This document shows positions 17,172-23,796 of a stretch of DNA of 33,432 bases, one piece after another. The DNA comes from a virus: positions 1 through 33,432 of the IMG/VR virus record IMGVR_UViG_3300028592_000053. One strand, given 5' to 3'. The notes beneath the pieces are model-generated. The model had not been told where the DNA came from. It ran no database searches and was given only the letters and a program-made list of their open reading frames with translations. A program made the translations under genes and the position numbers. Each line of letters opens with the position of its first letter. Positions within the stretch are counted from its first letter, which is position 1.

Positions 17172-18678
17172 TTACCAGTTTAAATCGACGGTCCCCTCGG
17201 GATCGCTCGCCACAGGAGGCTGGGCTTCCTCGGTGGGCTGGGCCATGGAGTCCGTATATTCCCCATCTTGAGCGCCTGCCAGAGCATTGACACCACCGGA
17301 CAAAGTATCCACTTGGTCCTTCTTGCCCTCGGGGAAGTTCTCACACTCCGTGAGAAAGTCCTCGTTCCAGTTGCCTCGGAGCAGGACAATGTTTCCATTC
17401 TCGGCTTGAGCGGAGGCCGGCTTGGCTCGGGTGACTTTGTCCGCAGCGGGACGAGGGAACTTCAAGTCATACCCACGCAGGAGTTTGGTGTAGGTATTCT
17501 TCTCCGCTACTCCTGCCTGTCCGGGATCCATTTCGAGATGCACTTCCACGCCGACGCCGTCCTGTTGGGCCATTCTCTTGATCGCCTCCTCCACTTTCGC
17601 CGGGGTGTTCCGGAACCGAACGACGTGAAGCACGTAGAAGCGTTCGTCCGTACCGAGCCCGATTTTGGTCCCGACGGTCCAATCGGGATCGGGGTTCTGA
17701 GGATTGGGAAGGGTGGCCGCACGGTCCCAGTACCGAATCACACGCTTCAGGGGGGGGTGGGCTTCCTGCACCGGGAACCATTCCCGACGGAACAGGGTTC
17801 CGGCCGTGGCCTTGATGTTCCAGTTGCCGAACTTGAGCTGCATCCGATCCACATAGGGAAGGGCATCCAGGTTGGCTGCGTAGGCTGGGTCTTCCTGCAT
17901 GAAAATCTGATTGTCCTCCAACTTGGCCGGGATGAAGGTGAAGGACTTCGGAATCTGTTTGTCTCCGTAGGTGGCGAGCAACTCTTGAGGGGTGTCGGCC
18001 CAGTGGAGTTCGTCGTTCACCCGGATGAACCAGCGAATGACCCCGGCTCGTTCGGGGATGGCGTAGCCGCTTTCCTTGTCGATCCACCAGTCCACCAGTC
18101 CGCGCACCCAGCTTTCGGAGTCCGCGTTGCAGGTGGCTCGGATGTAGCCCGGCACCCCGGAAGTGGAACGGTTTCGGGAGAGCATGTACCAGAACTGTCC
18201 CGAGGTGAAGTGGGTCAGCTCCTCGAACTGGATGAGCGGGATCTGGGTACCTTGCCAGTCGTACTTGTTCTTCTCGTACTCCATGTGGGCAAACTGGATC
18301 TTCATCCCGGTCCGGTACCGGAATTCGAGCGTACTCGGGGTGGAAATGAATCCCCCCACCTTGGCATAGACCGAGGTGGCCGAATCCCAGAGGGCACCGG
18401 TGTTCCGAATCTGCTTGGTCGTTCGTCGAAAGGTGACCGAACTGAATTCCGAGTTCTTGAGGTGCCTCAAGGGTTCGAGCAGACTGCCATAGGTCTTGCC
18501 TCCTTCAACCCCCTGCCGCGCCACCGTACAATGCAATATCAGCGGTGGTTGATAGGAACATTGTCTGTGGACCGGGTTGAGGTTTAAGCTCAATTTTCGG
18601 CAGAGGAATACCCTCCTTTCTCTTTGGACCATCTCGGATGAGGGTTTCCTTTTTTAAATCGGGTCTGCGAAGGAACAC
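17172..18678 (-). CDS. Terminase large subunit, reading frame interrupted in the Walker A motif
   Basis: The packaging ATPase/nuclease. Downstream of 18506 the frame encodes GGKTYGSLLEPLRH, an RRTTKQIRNTGALWDSAT segment, Walker B-like LIQFEELTHF, YMLSRNRSTSGVPGYIRATC, and the nuclease part (YWDRAAT, DWTVGTKIG, EMDPGQAGV). Upstream of 18508 that frame is nonsense, whereas the +1-shifted frame is open from a GTG at 18678 and encodes PQPGPQTMFLSTTADIALYG followed by GAAGG, the canonical terminase lead-in, then meets TGA at 18507-18505. Removing seven bases would restore GAAGGGKT exactly. So the gene is either mutated, mis-sequenced, or frameshifted (+1) at the TGA. The ribosome site of the GTG is poor; CTG at 18603 behind AAGGAGGG is another possible start. 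Confidence 0.85.
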
Positions 18679-18686
18679 AAAATTTT

Positions 18687-19088
18687 TTATTCAGATTTCT
18701 TTTCCCTTCCGTTTTGAGGCAGCACGATCAAGGTGGGTTCGGGCATCTCGTAGTTGAGATTCTCGTTCTTGTTCTTGGTTTCGAGTCGGTCGAGGTAACC
18801 GAGGTGCTGCTTCGAGAGGAAAATCTGCATCGTGACGGAACCCTTTCCAGTCCCGAACGCGGTCTCGAACATCCGGCGACGGAGAGAGGCGTTGCCTCGG
18901 GCTGCCTTTTTAGCGTAAACCACCGCAAAATTCTCTCCGTAGTGGCGCTTGACGTGTCTCTCGATCGTGTCTTCGGAGCAGTGGAACCACTCCGCAATCT
19001 CGACTTTGGTGCAGTGGATCCCGCACAGTTTTTCGAACGTGTCCCAGTCGATTTCCGTACTGGGTCCTTTAGGGCCTCGCTTGGCCAT
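18687..19088 (-). CDS. Terminase small subunit
   Basis: A 133-residue DNA-binding packaging subunit. The opening MAKRGPKGP and a helix-turn-helix around CTKVEIAEWFHCSEDTIERH (residues 26-45) are followed by ARGNASLRRRMFETAFGTGK and VTMQIFLSKQHLGYLDR, the ordinary pattern of small terminases that recognise phage DNA ends. It directly precedes the large subunit gene (stop nine bases before its likely GTG). The ATG has GGAGAAAG upstream. Confidence 0.88.
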   Translation of the reverse strand: MAKRGPKGPSTEIDWDTFEKLCGIHCTKVEIAEWFHCSEDTIERHVKRHYGENFAVVYAKKAARGNASLRRRMFETAFGTGKGSVTMQIFLSKQHLGYLDRLETKNKNENLNYEMPEPTLIVLPQNGREKKSE

Positions 19089-19138
19089 AGGCTTTCTCCT
19101 TCCATGAGAAAAAGTCTTTTTTCTACAATTCTAGTGTA

Positions 19139-19237
19139 TCAGATTTGATCCAGGAGGACGGCGACAATCAGGAATATTCCCACGAAAAACATTCCGAACA
19201 TCACCCACTTTTCCTGTCCCGAAGGTTGCATATACAT
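19139..19237 (-). CDS. 32-residue single-span membrane protein
   Basis: A short gene encoding a polar N-terminus (MYMQPSGQEK) and one hydrophobic helix (WVMFGMFFVGIFLIVAVLL) ending DQI. AGGAAG lies about ten bases before the ATG. It sits between the MazG-like gene and the small terminase, in the same orientation. Size and topology are compatible with a small holin-like or regulatory membrane peptide, but no family is recognised. The coding call rests on the ribosome site and the clean transmembrane pattern. Confidence 0.5.
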   Translation of the reverse strand: MYMQPSGQEKWVMFGMFFVGIFLIVAVLLDQI

Positions 19238-19273
19238 TTTTTTTGTCTTCCTATAGTTTATCAGACTGCTTTG

Positions 19274-19297
19274 TTATTTCATCATTTCTGTCATCAT
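19274..19297 (-). other. Seven-codon minicistron behind a very strong ribosome site
   Basis: TTAGGAGGTC, an almost perfect anti-16S match, stands six bases before ATG ATG ACA GAA ATG ATG AAA TAA. The peptide would be MMTEMMK. It lies 29 bases after the stop of the MazG-like gene and 37 bases before the 32-residue membrane gene. It could be a translated leader or the remnant of a lost gene start. Confidence 0.3.
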
Positions 19298-19325
19298 GGT
19301 TTGACCTCCTAAAATCCTTGCCACG

Positions 19326-19865
19326 TCAATTTTTTGACTTCTCCGCACCCAACCCCTTAACGGCCTTTCCAAAAAAGCCTGGCGCATCAGCCTCGTTTGT
19401 TAAACGCTGATCCCTCTCACGCTCCATCACCCAATCCAGCCGGTCGAGTTTAAATCGCATCCGACCGTCCACCAATTCGGGTCCGAAAATCAGGCGGAGT
19501 TGCCGGGCCATAATCAGGACGTCCGCAATCTCGTCAATCACGAGCGTACTCCATCCGGCCTGATTCTGGTACCGCACGAGTGCGCTTGTCAGCTCGGCCA
19601 TCTCGTCGATGGCTTTCATAATCTGGTGGCTGGGCCCGAAGTGATCAATGACTTTTTCTAGGTAACTATCCGTGTTGTCTAATCGTCCGCTTAGCCCATC
19701 CAGAGCTGAGGATACGCGAACTTGACGCTGCGCATTCTTGCAGTCGTCACAAATCACGTACTTCACTTCTTGGACCTGCCAGTCCACGGGATCGAGATCC
19801 ACACACCGGCACGAGGCGACGAGTTTTGCGCAGAGACTACATTGGATTTTTTGGTGGTGATGCAT
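19326..19865 (-). CDS. Zinc-finger protein with MazG-like nucleotide pyrophosphohydrolase domain
   Basis: A 179-residue protein in two parts. Residues 1-45 are a metal-binding knuckle with Cys pairs C9/C12, C19/C21 and C39/C42. Residues about 70-155 look like an all-alpha NTP pyrophosphohydrolase: HQIMKAIDEMAELTSALVRY followed by LVIDEIADVLIMARQL, giving the E-x-x-E and D/E-E-x-x-D metal motifs of MazG/dUTPase-like folds. Phage MazG-type enzymes cleave nucleotides or alarmones. The AGGAGG ribosome site before the ATG is strong. The gene is the last of the replication group before the late genes. Confidence 0.7.
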   Translation of the reverse strand: MHHHQKIQCSLCAKLVASCRCVDLDPVDWQVQEVKYVICDDCKNAQRQVRVSSALDGLSGRLDNTDSYLEKVIDHFGPSHQIMKAIDEMAELTSALVRYQNQAGWSTLVIDEIADVLIMARQLRLIFGPELVDGRMRFKLDRLDWVMERERDQRLTNEADAPGFFGKAVKGLGAEKSKN

Positions 19866-19875
19866 TTTTTTCCTC

Positions 19876-20409
19876 CTAAGGAATCACTTTCATTTCCACG
19901 CCCAGCTTTTTGAGAACATCCCGCGATTGATGCTCCAAGGATTCCATCCGAGTTTGCCTCTCGTTCTGTTCCATCAAGCCTATGACTGACTTCCGGATCT
20001 GGGATTTGATGGTTCCAGGGTCTCCCATCTCATTGATCAGGTCGATGAACTTCTGAAACCCACCCTGGTTCTGAATATATTTCCAACCGAGCTCGCCTAC
20101 TTTCTTTCGGGCGCGTTCGATTCCTTCCGAGTCCGCACCGTAAGCGCAGCCAGCGTAGTACACCCGGTCTGCTAAGAGCTGAGCCTCGGTCTCGAAATTA
20201 GGCTTGGGTCGAGCCAATCCATAAATCTGTCCGACCCTAGGAAAAAATTTATTCTCTGGATCTTTACAGTAAACCTCCACCGCCATTTGCAGTTCCTGCG
20301 GAGAAAGGTCTTTCAAGACCGAGCACCAGATATGAATCAGATTATCGTCTATTTTTTCTTTGAACACTGAGCCTAGGCCATACATCGCTTTGAGGATGTC
20401 GGCCCTCAT
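19876..20409 (-). CDS. Helicase loader-like replication protein
   Basis: A 177-residue helical protein that overlaps the initiator stop by four bases (ATGA). The segment LKDLSPQELQMAVEVYCKDP then FFPRVGQIYGLA resembles phage helicase-loader proteins (lambda P or G39P type), where a W-x-x-L-x-D...A-x-x-Y...FP-x-P-x-I pattern is common. The remainder is charged helix with RMESLEHQSRDVLKKLG at the end. With the initiator upstream this forms an O/P-like pair that would bring a host or phage DnaB helicase to the origin. Confidence 0.6.
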   Translation of the reverse strand: MRADILKAMYGLGSVFKEKIDDNLIHIWCSVLKDLSPQELQMAVEVYCKDPENKFFPRVGQIYGLARPKPNFETEAQLLADRVYYAGCAYGADSEGIERARKKVGELGWKYIQNQGGFQKFIDLINEMGDPGTIKSQIRKSVIGLMEQNERQTRMESLEHQSRDVLKKLGVEMKVIP

Positions 20410-21434
20410 TGCACGTGTTCTCCGCTACCGTTCAGGTATTTATTCAGGACGGCCTGATTATGTTCGCTGACGGACAGATCCTTTCGGATGGGCGAATCGA
20501 TTCCAGATCTTCTTTTCAGGCTGAGTTTTTCCGCATCGTTCAACAGGGTCTTCGGGTCGTGAAGATTGTCCTCATAATATTTTTTATTGTCCTTCAAGTA
20601 AAACAGGACCGTCTCCCTAGCCTCGTCTTCCCCTAGCTTCTCCACCAGTTGCTTGAAATACCGGTTCGTATCCCGGTTACGGATCGGGGGTTTTTTATAT
20701 TTGGCTTGGATTCCCTCCGCATAGACTTTCCAAACCCTAGACCCAGGGGTGGTTCCTTCTGAGTCCCCAATCAGTTCATCCAAAGAACCAGCCGGAACCA
20801 TCAAAGGGGTCGGCCGGGATTCTTGCCCGGCAACCCCCAAGGAAGAGACAGAATCAGAAGAAGAGAAAGAGGAAGAGACAGAGGTAGAGTAGTTCGAGAC
20901 CGTTCGGGGTCGTTCGGGCTCCGTTCGGCTCCGTTCGAGATTTTTTGGCTTCGGTTGAGCTGTACCATGCTTTAAACGTCGCTTTTCAGCCGACCGTTTA
21001 CCTGCTTGGACCCTCTGAAGTTGACCTTCAATGAGCCAAAAGTGATATTCCCGACTACCGTTCGCATAAACATAACAGCGTTCGACTTCCGTTAAGGGTC
21101 GTTCGGGGGTCGTTCGATGGGCGTTCGAGTCTCGTTCGGTCTCGTTCGGGCTCCGTTCGGGCACGTTCGGGTGCTTCTCACTCCGATCAGGATAAAGCCA
21201 AATCTCATTAGTCGGGTATACGCGGACCAATCCTATTTTTAAAAGAGTTTCTGCGTGAGGCAGTCGGACAAAGACATGGCCAGGGATCAGTAACTTTTTC
21301 ACCCAATAATCCTGACTGGCTCTCCAGAGACGATAGACGACGCCTTCCACCAATAAAGGATTCCCCAGCGCGGCAGAAAGATCTTCTCTCCGCGGATCCA
21401 CTAACCAACGGTCATCGAAATTAATTCTAGGCAT
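20406..21434 (-). CDS. Replication initiator (O-like) containing origin iterons
   Basis: A 342-residue protein. Residues 1-90 look like a winged-helix domain (VEGVVYRLWRASQDYWVKKL, then HVFVRLPHAETLLKIGLVRV). Residues 90-220 are a polar linker of Glu/Arg/Thr/Pro and Ser. Residues about 240-310 form a DnaD-like helical unit (RNRDTNRYFKQLVEKLGEDE, then LFYLKDNKKYYEDNLHDPKT). The linker segments are encoded by two clusters of GTTCG repeats. As in lambda O, an initiator gene that carries its own origin is the simplest reading. GGGGGGG with short spacing precedes the ATG. Downstream, the loader gene is translationally coupled. Confidence 0.7.
   Translation of the reverse strand: MPRINFDDRWLVDPRREDLSAALGNPLLVEGVVYRLWRASQDYWVKKLLIPGHVFVRLPHAETLLKIGLVRVYPTNEIWLYPDRSEKHPNVPERSPNETERDSNAHRTTPERPLTEVERCYVYANGSREYHFWLIEGQLQRVQAGKRSAEKRRLKHGTAQPKPKNLERSRTEPERPRTVSNYSTSVSSSFSSSDSVSSLGVAGQESRPTPLMVPAGSLDELIGDSEGTTPGSRVWKVYAEGIQAKYKKPPIRNRDTNRYFKQLVEKLGEDEARETVLFYLKDNKKYYEDNLHDPKTLLNDAEKLSLKRRSGIDSPIRKDLSVSEHNQAVLNKYLNGSGEHVQ
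20892..20937. repeat. Origin iteron cluster 1, five GTTCG units
   Basis: GTTCG occurs at 20892, 20902, 20912, 20923 and 20933, most within CGTTCGG, with spacings of 10, 10, 11 and 10 bases. The spacing follows the helical repeat of DNA and is not a multiple of three, so the reading frame changes from unit to unit; selection is on DNA, not on a peptide repeat. Confidence 0.8.
21060..21169. repeat. Origin iteron cluster 2, nine GTTCG units
   Basis: GTTCG occurs at 21060, 21080, 21101, 21112, 21123, 21134, 21144, 21155 and 21165, with a degenerate GTTAA at 21091 filling the one gap. Spacing is 10-11 bases, or twice that. It lies about 120 bases from cluster 1 in the same gene. An AT-rich stretch (20575-20590, ATATTTTTTATTG-like) lies about 300 bases away and could be the unwinding element. 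Confidence 0.8.
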
Positions 21435-21488
21435 TTAATTGTCCCCCCCGAGAATTCCAGTTGTATCTAGTCATGTGTCAAACACCAT

Positions 21489-21528
21489 AAAAAAAGAGAG
21501 GTCCCCTACCCGCCAGGACGGGGGACCT
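21489..21528 (-). terminator. Intrinsic terminator upstream of the initiator gene
   Basis: AGGTCCCC (21499-21506) pairs with GGGGACCT (21521-21528); an alternative inner stem CCCG/CGGG exists. On the minus strand the stem is followed by CTC and seven T (21495-21489). It stops minus-strand transcription entering from the small gene at 21.7-21.9 kb, so the initiator operon probably has its own promoter in the remaining 50 bases. A TTGACA lies at 21481-21476, but I see no good -10 at the right distance. Confidence 0.75.
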
Positions 21529-21534
21529 TAAGAA

Positions 21535-21717
21535 GCCGTAGACCCTGATTACAAACTTCCCCGGGTGAAGGGGAATGGGTATGATTAGATAAGCCTACGA
21601 CTAATAAAAATTTTCGATGGTTTGGTACTCCTGTTTGTAATTCATACTTCTGGCGGAAGTTCTCTTCATACGCTTTGCAGCATGCCTCGACTTGGGAAAA
21701 AAAGCTTCGAAAAAAAG
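21535..21717. other. Structured non-coding region
   Basis: No convincing gene on either strand. It contains a nine-base perfect inverted repeat ATTACAAAC (21548-21556) and GTTTGTAAT (21633-21641), a nested stem TTCCCC (21557-21562) with GGGGAA (21570-21575), and a third small hairpin ACTTC (21646-21650) with GAAGT (21656-21660). Such nested pairing over about 110 bases suggests a structured RNA or a protein-DNA site. The stretch ends in repeat copy A. Confidence 0.45.
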
Positions 21718-21720
21718 TCA
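21681..21720. repeat. Intergenic repeat copy A (40 bp)
   Basis: CATGCCTCGACTTGGG (21681-21696), followed by an A run, GCT, CG, more A and GTCA. It matches copy B at 27985-28023 with the same first 16 bases and a similar AAAAA-GCT-CG-AAA-GTCA remainder. In both cases the block ends on the stop codon of a minus-strand gene. Confidence 0.75.
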
Positions 21721-21888
21721 GCTCATTTTCTTTTTATGTAGGTCGGTTTCCTGGATGGAATCAATGTACTGGAGCGGGACCCGAAGACTTCGGAGCTCCT
21801 CGTAGGCCAAGGTTTCAGCGTGTTGGGGGTTGATCGCAGCGACGGTAAGAACAGCTCCTCCCTGGAACCGAACGAGGTAAAACTTCAT
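21718..21888 (-). CDS. Small protein of unknown function
   Basis: A 56-residue protein beginning MKFYLVRFQGGAVLTVAAIN and ending in a Lys-rich tail (DLHKKKMS). The ATG at 21888 has AAGGGC about nine bases upstream; an in-frame GTG at 21918 would add ten mostly Lys residues. The fold seems to be a small strand-strand-helix unit. It is transcribed away from the protease operon and followed by repeat copy A and, further on, the initiator terminator. No family recognised. Confidence 0.55.
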   Translation of the reverse strand: MKFYLVRFQGGAVLTVAAINPQHAETLAYEELRSLRVPLQYIDSIQETDLHKKKMS

Positions 21889-21966
21889 AAGCGGTAAGCC
21901 CTTCTTTTTCTTCCCCACAGAGTTATAGTTTGCCAGATTTCCAAGCGGTCAGGTAAAACTTTTCTC

Positions 21967-22878
21967 ATGAAAATCACAAATGGATTTGTTGGTGGGTTGG
22001 TCGTTTTGTTGGGAGTCGGATTTCCTGTGTTAGGAGCTGCGAAGATCACGCCGAAGGGAATGAGCGCCGTCCACTTGGCTCATCAGCCTTCTCCTCAACC
22101 GTCTCCCAAGCAGGAGAGTCCCGAGGAAGCCTCCAAGCCGAAGCCCTTTTACCTCCCTTTGGACGAAATTATCCCTGTGGAGGAACAAAATAAGATCGAA
22201 CGTAAGCGCACCCAGAAGTCGATTCAGACCTCTGAAGGATTGGGTTCGGATCGAACGGTCGACTTCTCCCAGTTCAACACCGGGATCATCAATCAGTATC
22301 GCGGAGACTGCACCGCTCAGGCGATGGCCGGTGGCATGGAGAATAAACTCCGTCAAAGTGTTGACACTTCTGCCGACGTTTCGCAGGAGTCGCTCTGGGC
22401 TTGGTACCGACAACCTTCCGTCTATGCAGCCGTAAACACCGCACAGAAGACCTGGGTGAAGCGTGAATCCGCTTGGCCATTTGGTGCTCGCAGCTTCAAG
22501 CTGCCCGAGGAGCGCGGTCTGTATCGTGCGGATCAAATCGAATACCTTGGGGATTATTACACACCGGGGATTAAACAGAAAATTATTGCATCGCTCGACC
22601 AGCGGAATCCCGTCTATTGGGGTGGGTCCGTCAACCAGGACATGGCTTCCTGCTTTGTGAACATTCGGGCCAACGTTCCTCAGACCAACGGAGGTCACTC
22701 TGTTCCGTTCACCGGCTACAAAGTGAGCAAGGGTGTGCTCTGGACCAAGTTGAAGCAGAGTTGGGGAAAAAACTGCGGAGACGGTGGATACCAGTGGTTC
22801 AACATCGACTCTTGCGCGAATGGGTATTGTCTGTTTTGGTCAGTGAAGAAAGTTTCAATGAGAGGGGAAGCAAAATGA
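21967..22878 (+). CDS. Secreted papain-like (C1) cysteine protease
   Basis: A 303-residue protein with an N-terminal signal peptide (hydrophobic residues 7-24, likely cut near A24-A25), a Pro/Ser/Glu linker (40-62) and a C1-type peptidase domain from about residue 95. The oxyanion Gln and nucleophile are in INQYRGDCTAQAM (Q110, C115), the catalytic His is in NGGHSVPFTGY (H244), and the third position is QSWGKNCGDGGYQWF, where papain has NSWG; the usual Asn is Gln here (Q264). Several extra Cys fit an extracytoplasmic protein. It starts a plus-strand operon and overlaps the next gene by four bases (ATGA). A role at lysis, entry or host surface change is inference. Confidence 0.75.
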   Translation: MKITNGFVGGLVVLLGVGFPVLGAAKITPKGMSAVHLAHQPSPQPSPKQESPEEASKPKPFYLPLDEIIPVEEQNKIERKRTQKSIQTSEGLGSDRTVDFSQFNTGIINQYRGDCTAQAMAGGMENKLRQSVDTSADVSQESLWAWYRQPSVYAAVNTAQKTWVKRESAWPFGARSFKLPEERGLYRADQIEYLGDYYTPGIKQKIIASLDQRNPVYWGGSVNQDMASCFVNIRANVPQTNGGHSVPFTGYKVSKGVLWTKLKQSWGKNCGDGGYQWFNIDSCANGYCLFWSVKKVSMRGEAK

Positions 22879-23369
22879 GATTTCCGCACGTCGAGCAAGA
22901 AAGTGAAATGTTACGCTTGGAGGATAATCAGTCCGTCATCGGGATCCTCCGAGGAGAACCCTACGAGTATCGAACCCACTGGGGAGAAGGCAAGAGCTAC
23001 GTCTGTTCAGGCGACGGCTGTACTTTTTGTCAGGAAGGGAAGAAGTCGAACTTCCGATTCCGGATGGAGATCTTCCTTCCGAAGATGGGAATCAAGATCC
23101 TGGATCAGGGCTATCAGTTCTACAAGTCCTTGCGCGAGATCAATGAAAAGGCTCCCCTCGAAACTCGCGTGATCAAGATCACGAGGAAAGGCGCACTCCG
23201 CGATACGAAGTATTTCGTGGAACTGATGCCAGACGAGGTGAATCCCGCGCTCATCGATAAGATTAATCAACTCCCAAAGTTGAAAATGGATCAAGGGTTG
23301 ACGAGTCGGGAAATCCCACCCTATGCATCTCCTGACTTCAGTCACGAATTCGAAACAATCCCATTTTAA
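22875..23369 (+). CDS. Probable phage single-stranded DNA-binding protein with zinc motif
   Basis: A 164-residue protein starting at the ATG that overlaps the protease stop. The layout resembles OB-fold ssDNA-binding-like phage proteins: GILRGEPYEYRTHWGEGKS, a Cys cluster VCSGDGCTFCQEG (three Cys in 10 residues), then KILDQGYQFYKSLREI and RVIKITRKGALRDTKYFVEL, with an acidic-aromatic C-terminal tail (FSHEFETIPF) like those that recruit partner proteins. It probably coats ssDNA during replication or recombination, working with the Sak4-like protein. The assignment is by pattern and moderately certain. Confidence 0.5.
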   Translation: MRFPHVEQESEMLRLEDNQSVIGILRGEPYEYRTHWGEGKSYVCSGDGCTFCQEGKKSNFRFRMEIFLPKMGIKILDQGYQFYKSLREINEKAPLETRVIKITRKGALRDTKYFVELMPDEVNPALIDKINQLPKLKMDQGLTSREIPPYASPDFSHEFETIPF

Positions 23370-23383
23370 AATAAAGGATATTT

Positions 23384-23791
23384 ATGGCAATTGAGACCTT
23401 AAAAGGAGTTAAGAAGATCGGCGGATTTAACCTAGTCGATATGGATGCCCTCCGAGAAACCCGGCCAGACATGTTCCGGCCGGACGGAAGCATGCACTAT
23501 CACCTGTTCGAGAAAGACATTCGCCCTTTCAACTTCATTTATGTAAGACAGGACGTGGGCTCGATTTCGTTCACCCTGCAGCGCGGACCGATTCAAGAAG
23601 TCGGCGTGAACGGTTGTCAGGTGGATTCTTTAATTGCCGTGGCGAAGTTCATGATTGAAAGCTTGAATCAGAAACTCTCTTGCGTGGAAAATGAAATGGC
23701 CATCCTCGCCCTGAAAAACGCCTTGGGTTGGTTGGAGTCTCGACGCAAGGACCGAGAACACCGTAAAGTCGAAGGAACAGGAGCACCTTAA
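23384..23791 (+). CDS. Acb2-like protein (putative anti-CBASS cyclic nucleotide sponge)
   Basis: A 135-residue protein. Residues 66-132 carry the pattern I know from Acb2/Tad1-hairpin-type phage proteins: a QRGPIQEVGVNGCQVDSLIA stretch, a helix with SCVENEMAILALKNALGWL and the closing SRRKDREHRKVEGT (usual form R-x-x-D-R-x-x-R-G-V-E-G-T). Acb2 proteins bind cyclic nucleotides made by CBASS and so blunt that defence. Residues 1-60 form an extra N-terminal region (FNLVDMDALRETRPDMF) also seen in longer relatives. In the third-from-last motif Lys replaces the usual Gly. RBS AAGGA precedes the ATG. Binding is inferred from the family. Confidence 0.6.
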   Translation: MAIETLKGVKKIGGFNLVDMDALRETRPDMFRPDGSMHYHLFEKDIRPFNFIYVRQDVGSISFTLQRGPIQEVGVNGCQVDSLIAVAKFMIESLNQKLSCVENEMAILALKNALGWLESRRKDREHRKVEGTGAP

Positions 23792-23796
23792 CAAAA

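Noticed and set aside
17268-18587. Long open frame on the plus strand (439 codons) opposite the terminase large subunit gene
   Set aside because: It is antisense to a clearly recognisable terminase, has no ribosome site, and its sequence is Gly/Val/Arg-rich without domain signs. It is a by-product of codon bias on the opposite strand.
18512-18632. ATG at 18632 as terminase start
   Set aside because: The first 40 residues in that frame are not terminase-like, while the overlapping frame encodes the canonical lead-in to Walker A.
20892-21169. Protein repeat (ER-T-PER) or CRISPR array instead of iterons
   Set aside because: Spacing of 10-11 bases breaks the frame, so no peptide repeat is selected; units are far too short and close for CRISPR.
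21455-21481. Promoter from TTGACA at 21481-21476 for the initiator operon
   Set aside because: The -35 is perfect, but no acceptable -10 lies 16-18 bases downstream.
21901-21966. Divergent promoters between the 56-residue gene and the protease
   Set aside because: TATAGT/GTTATA is present but both -35 boxes are weak; not enough to call.
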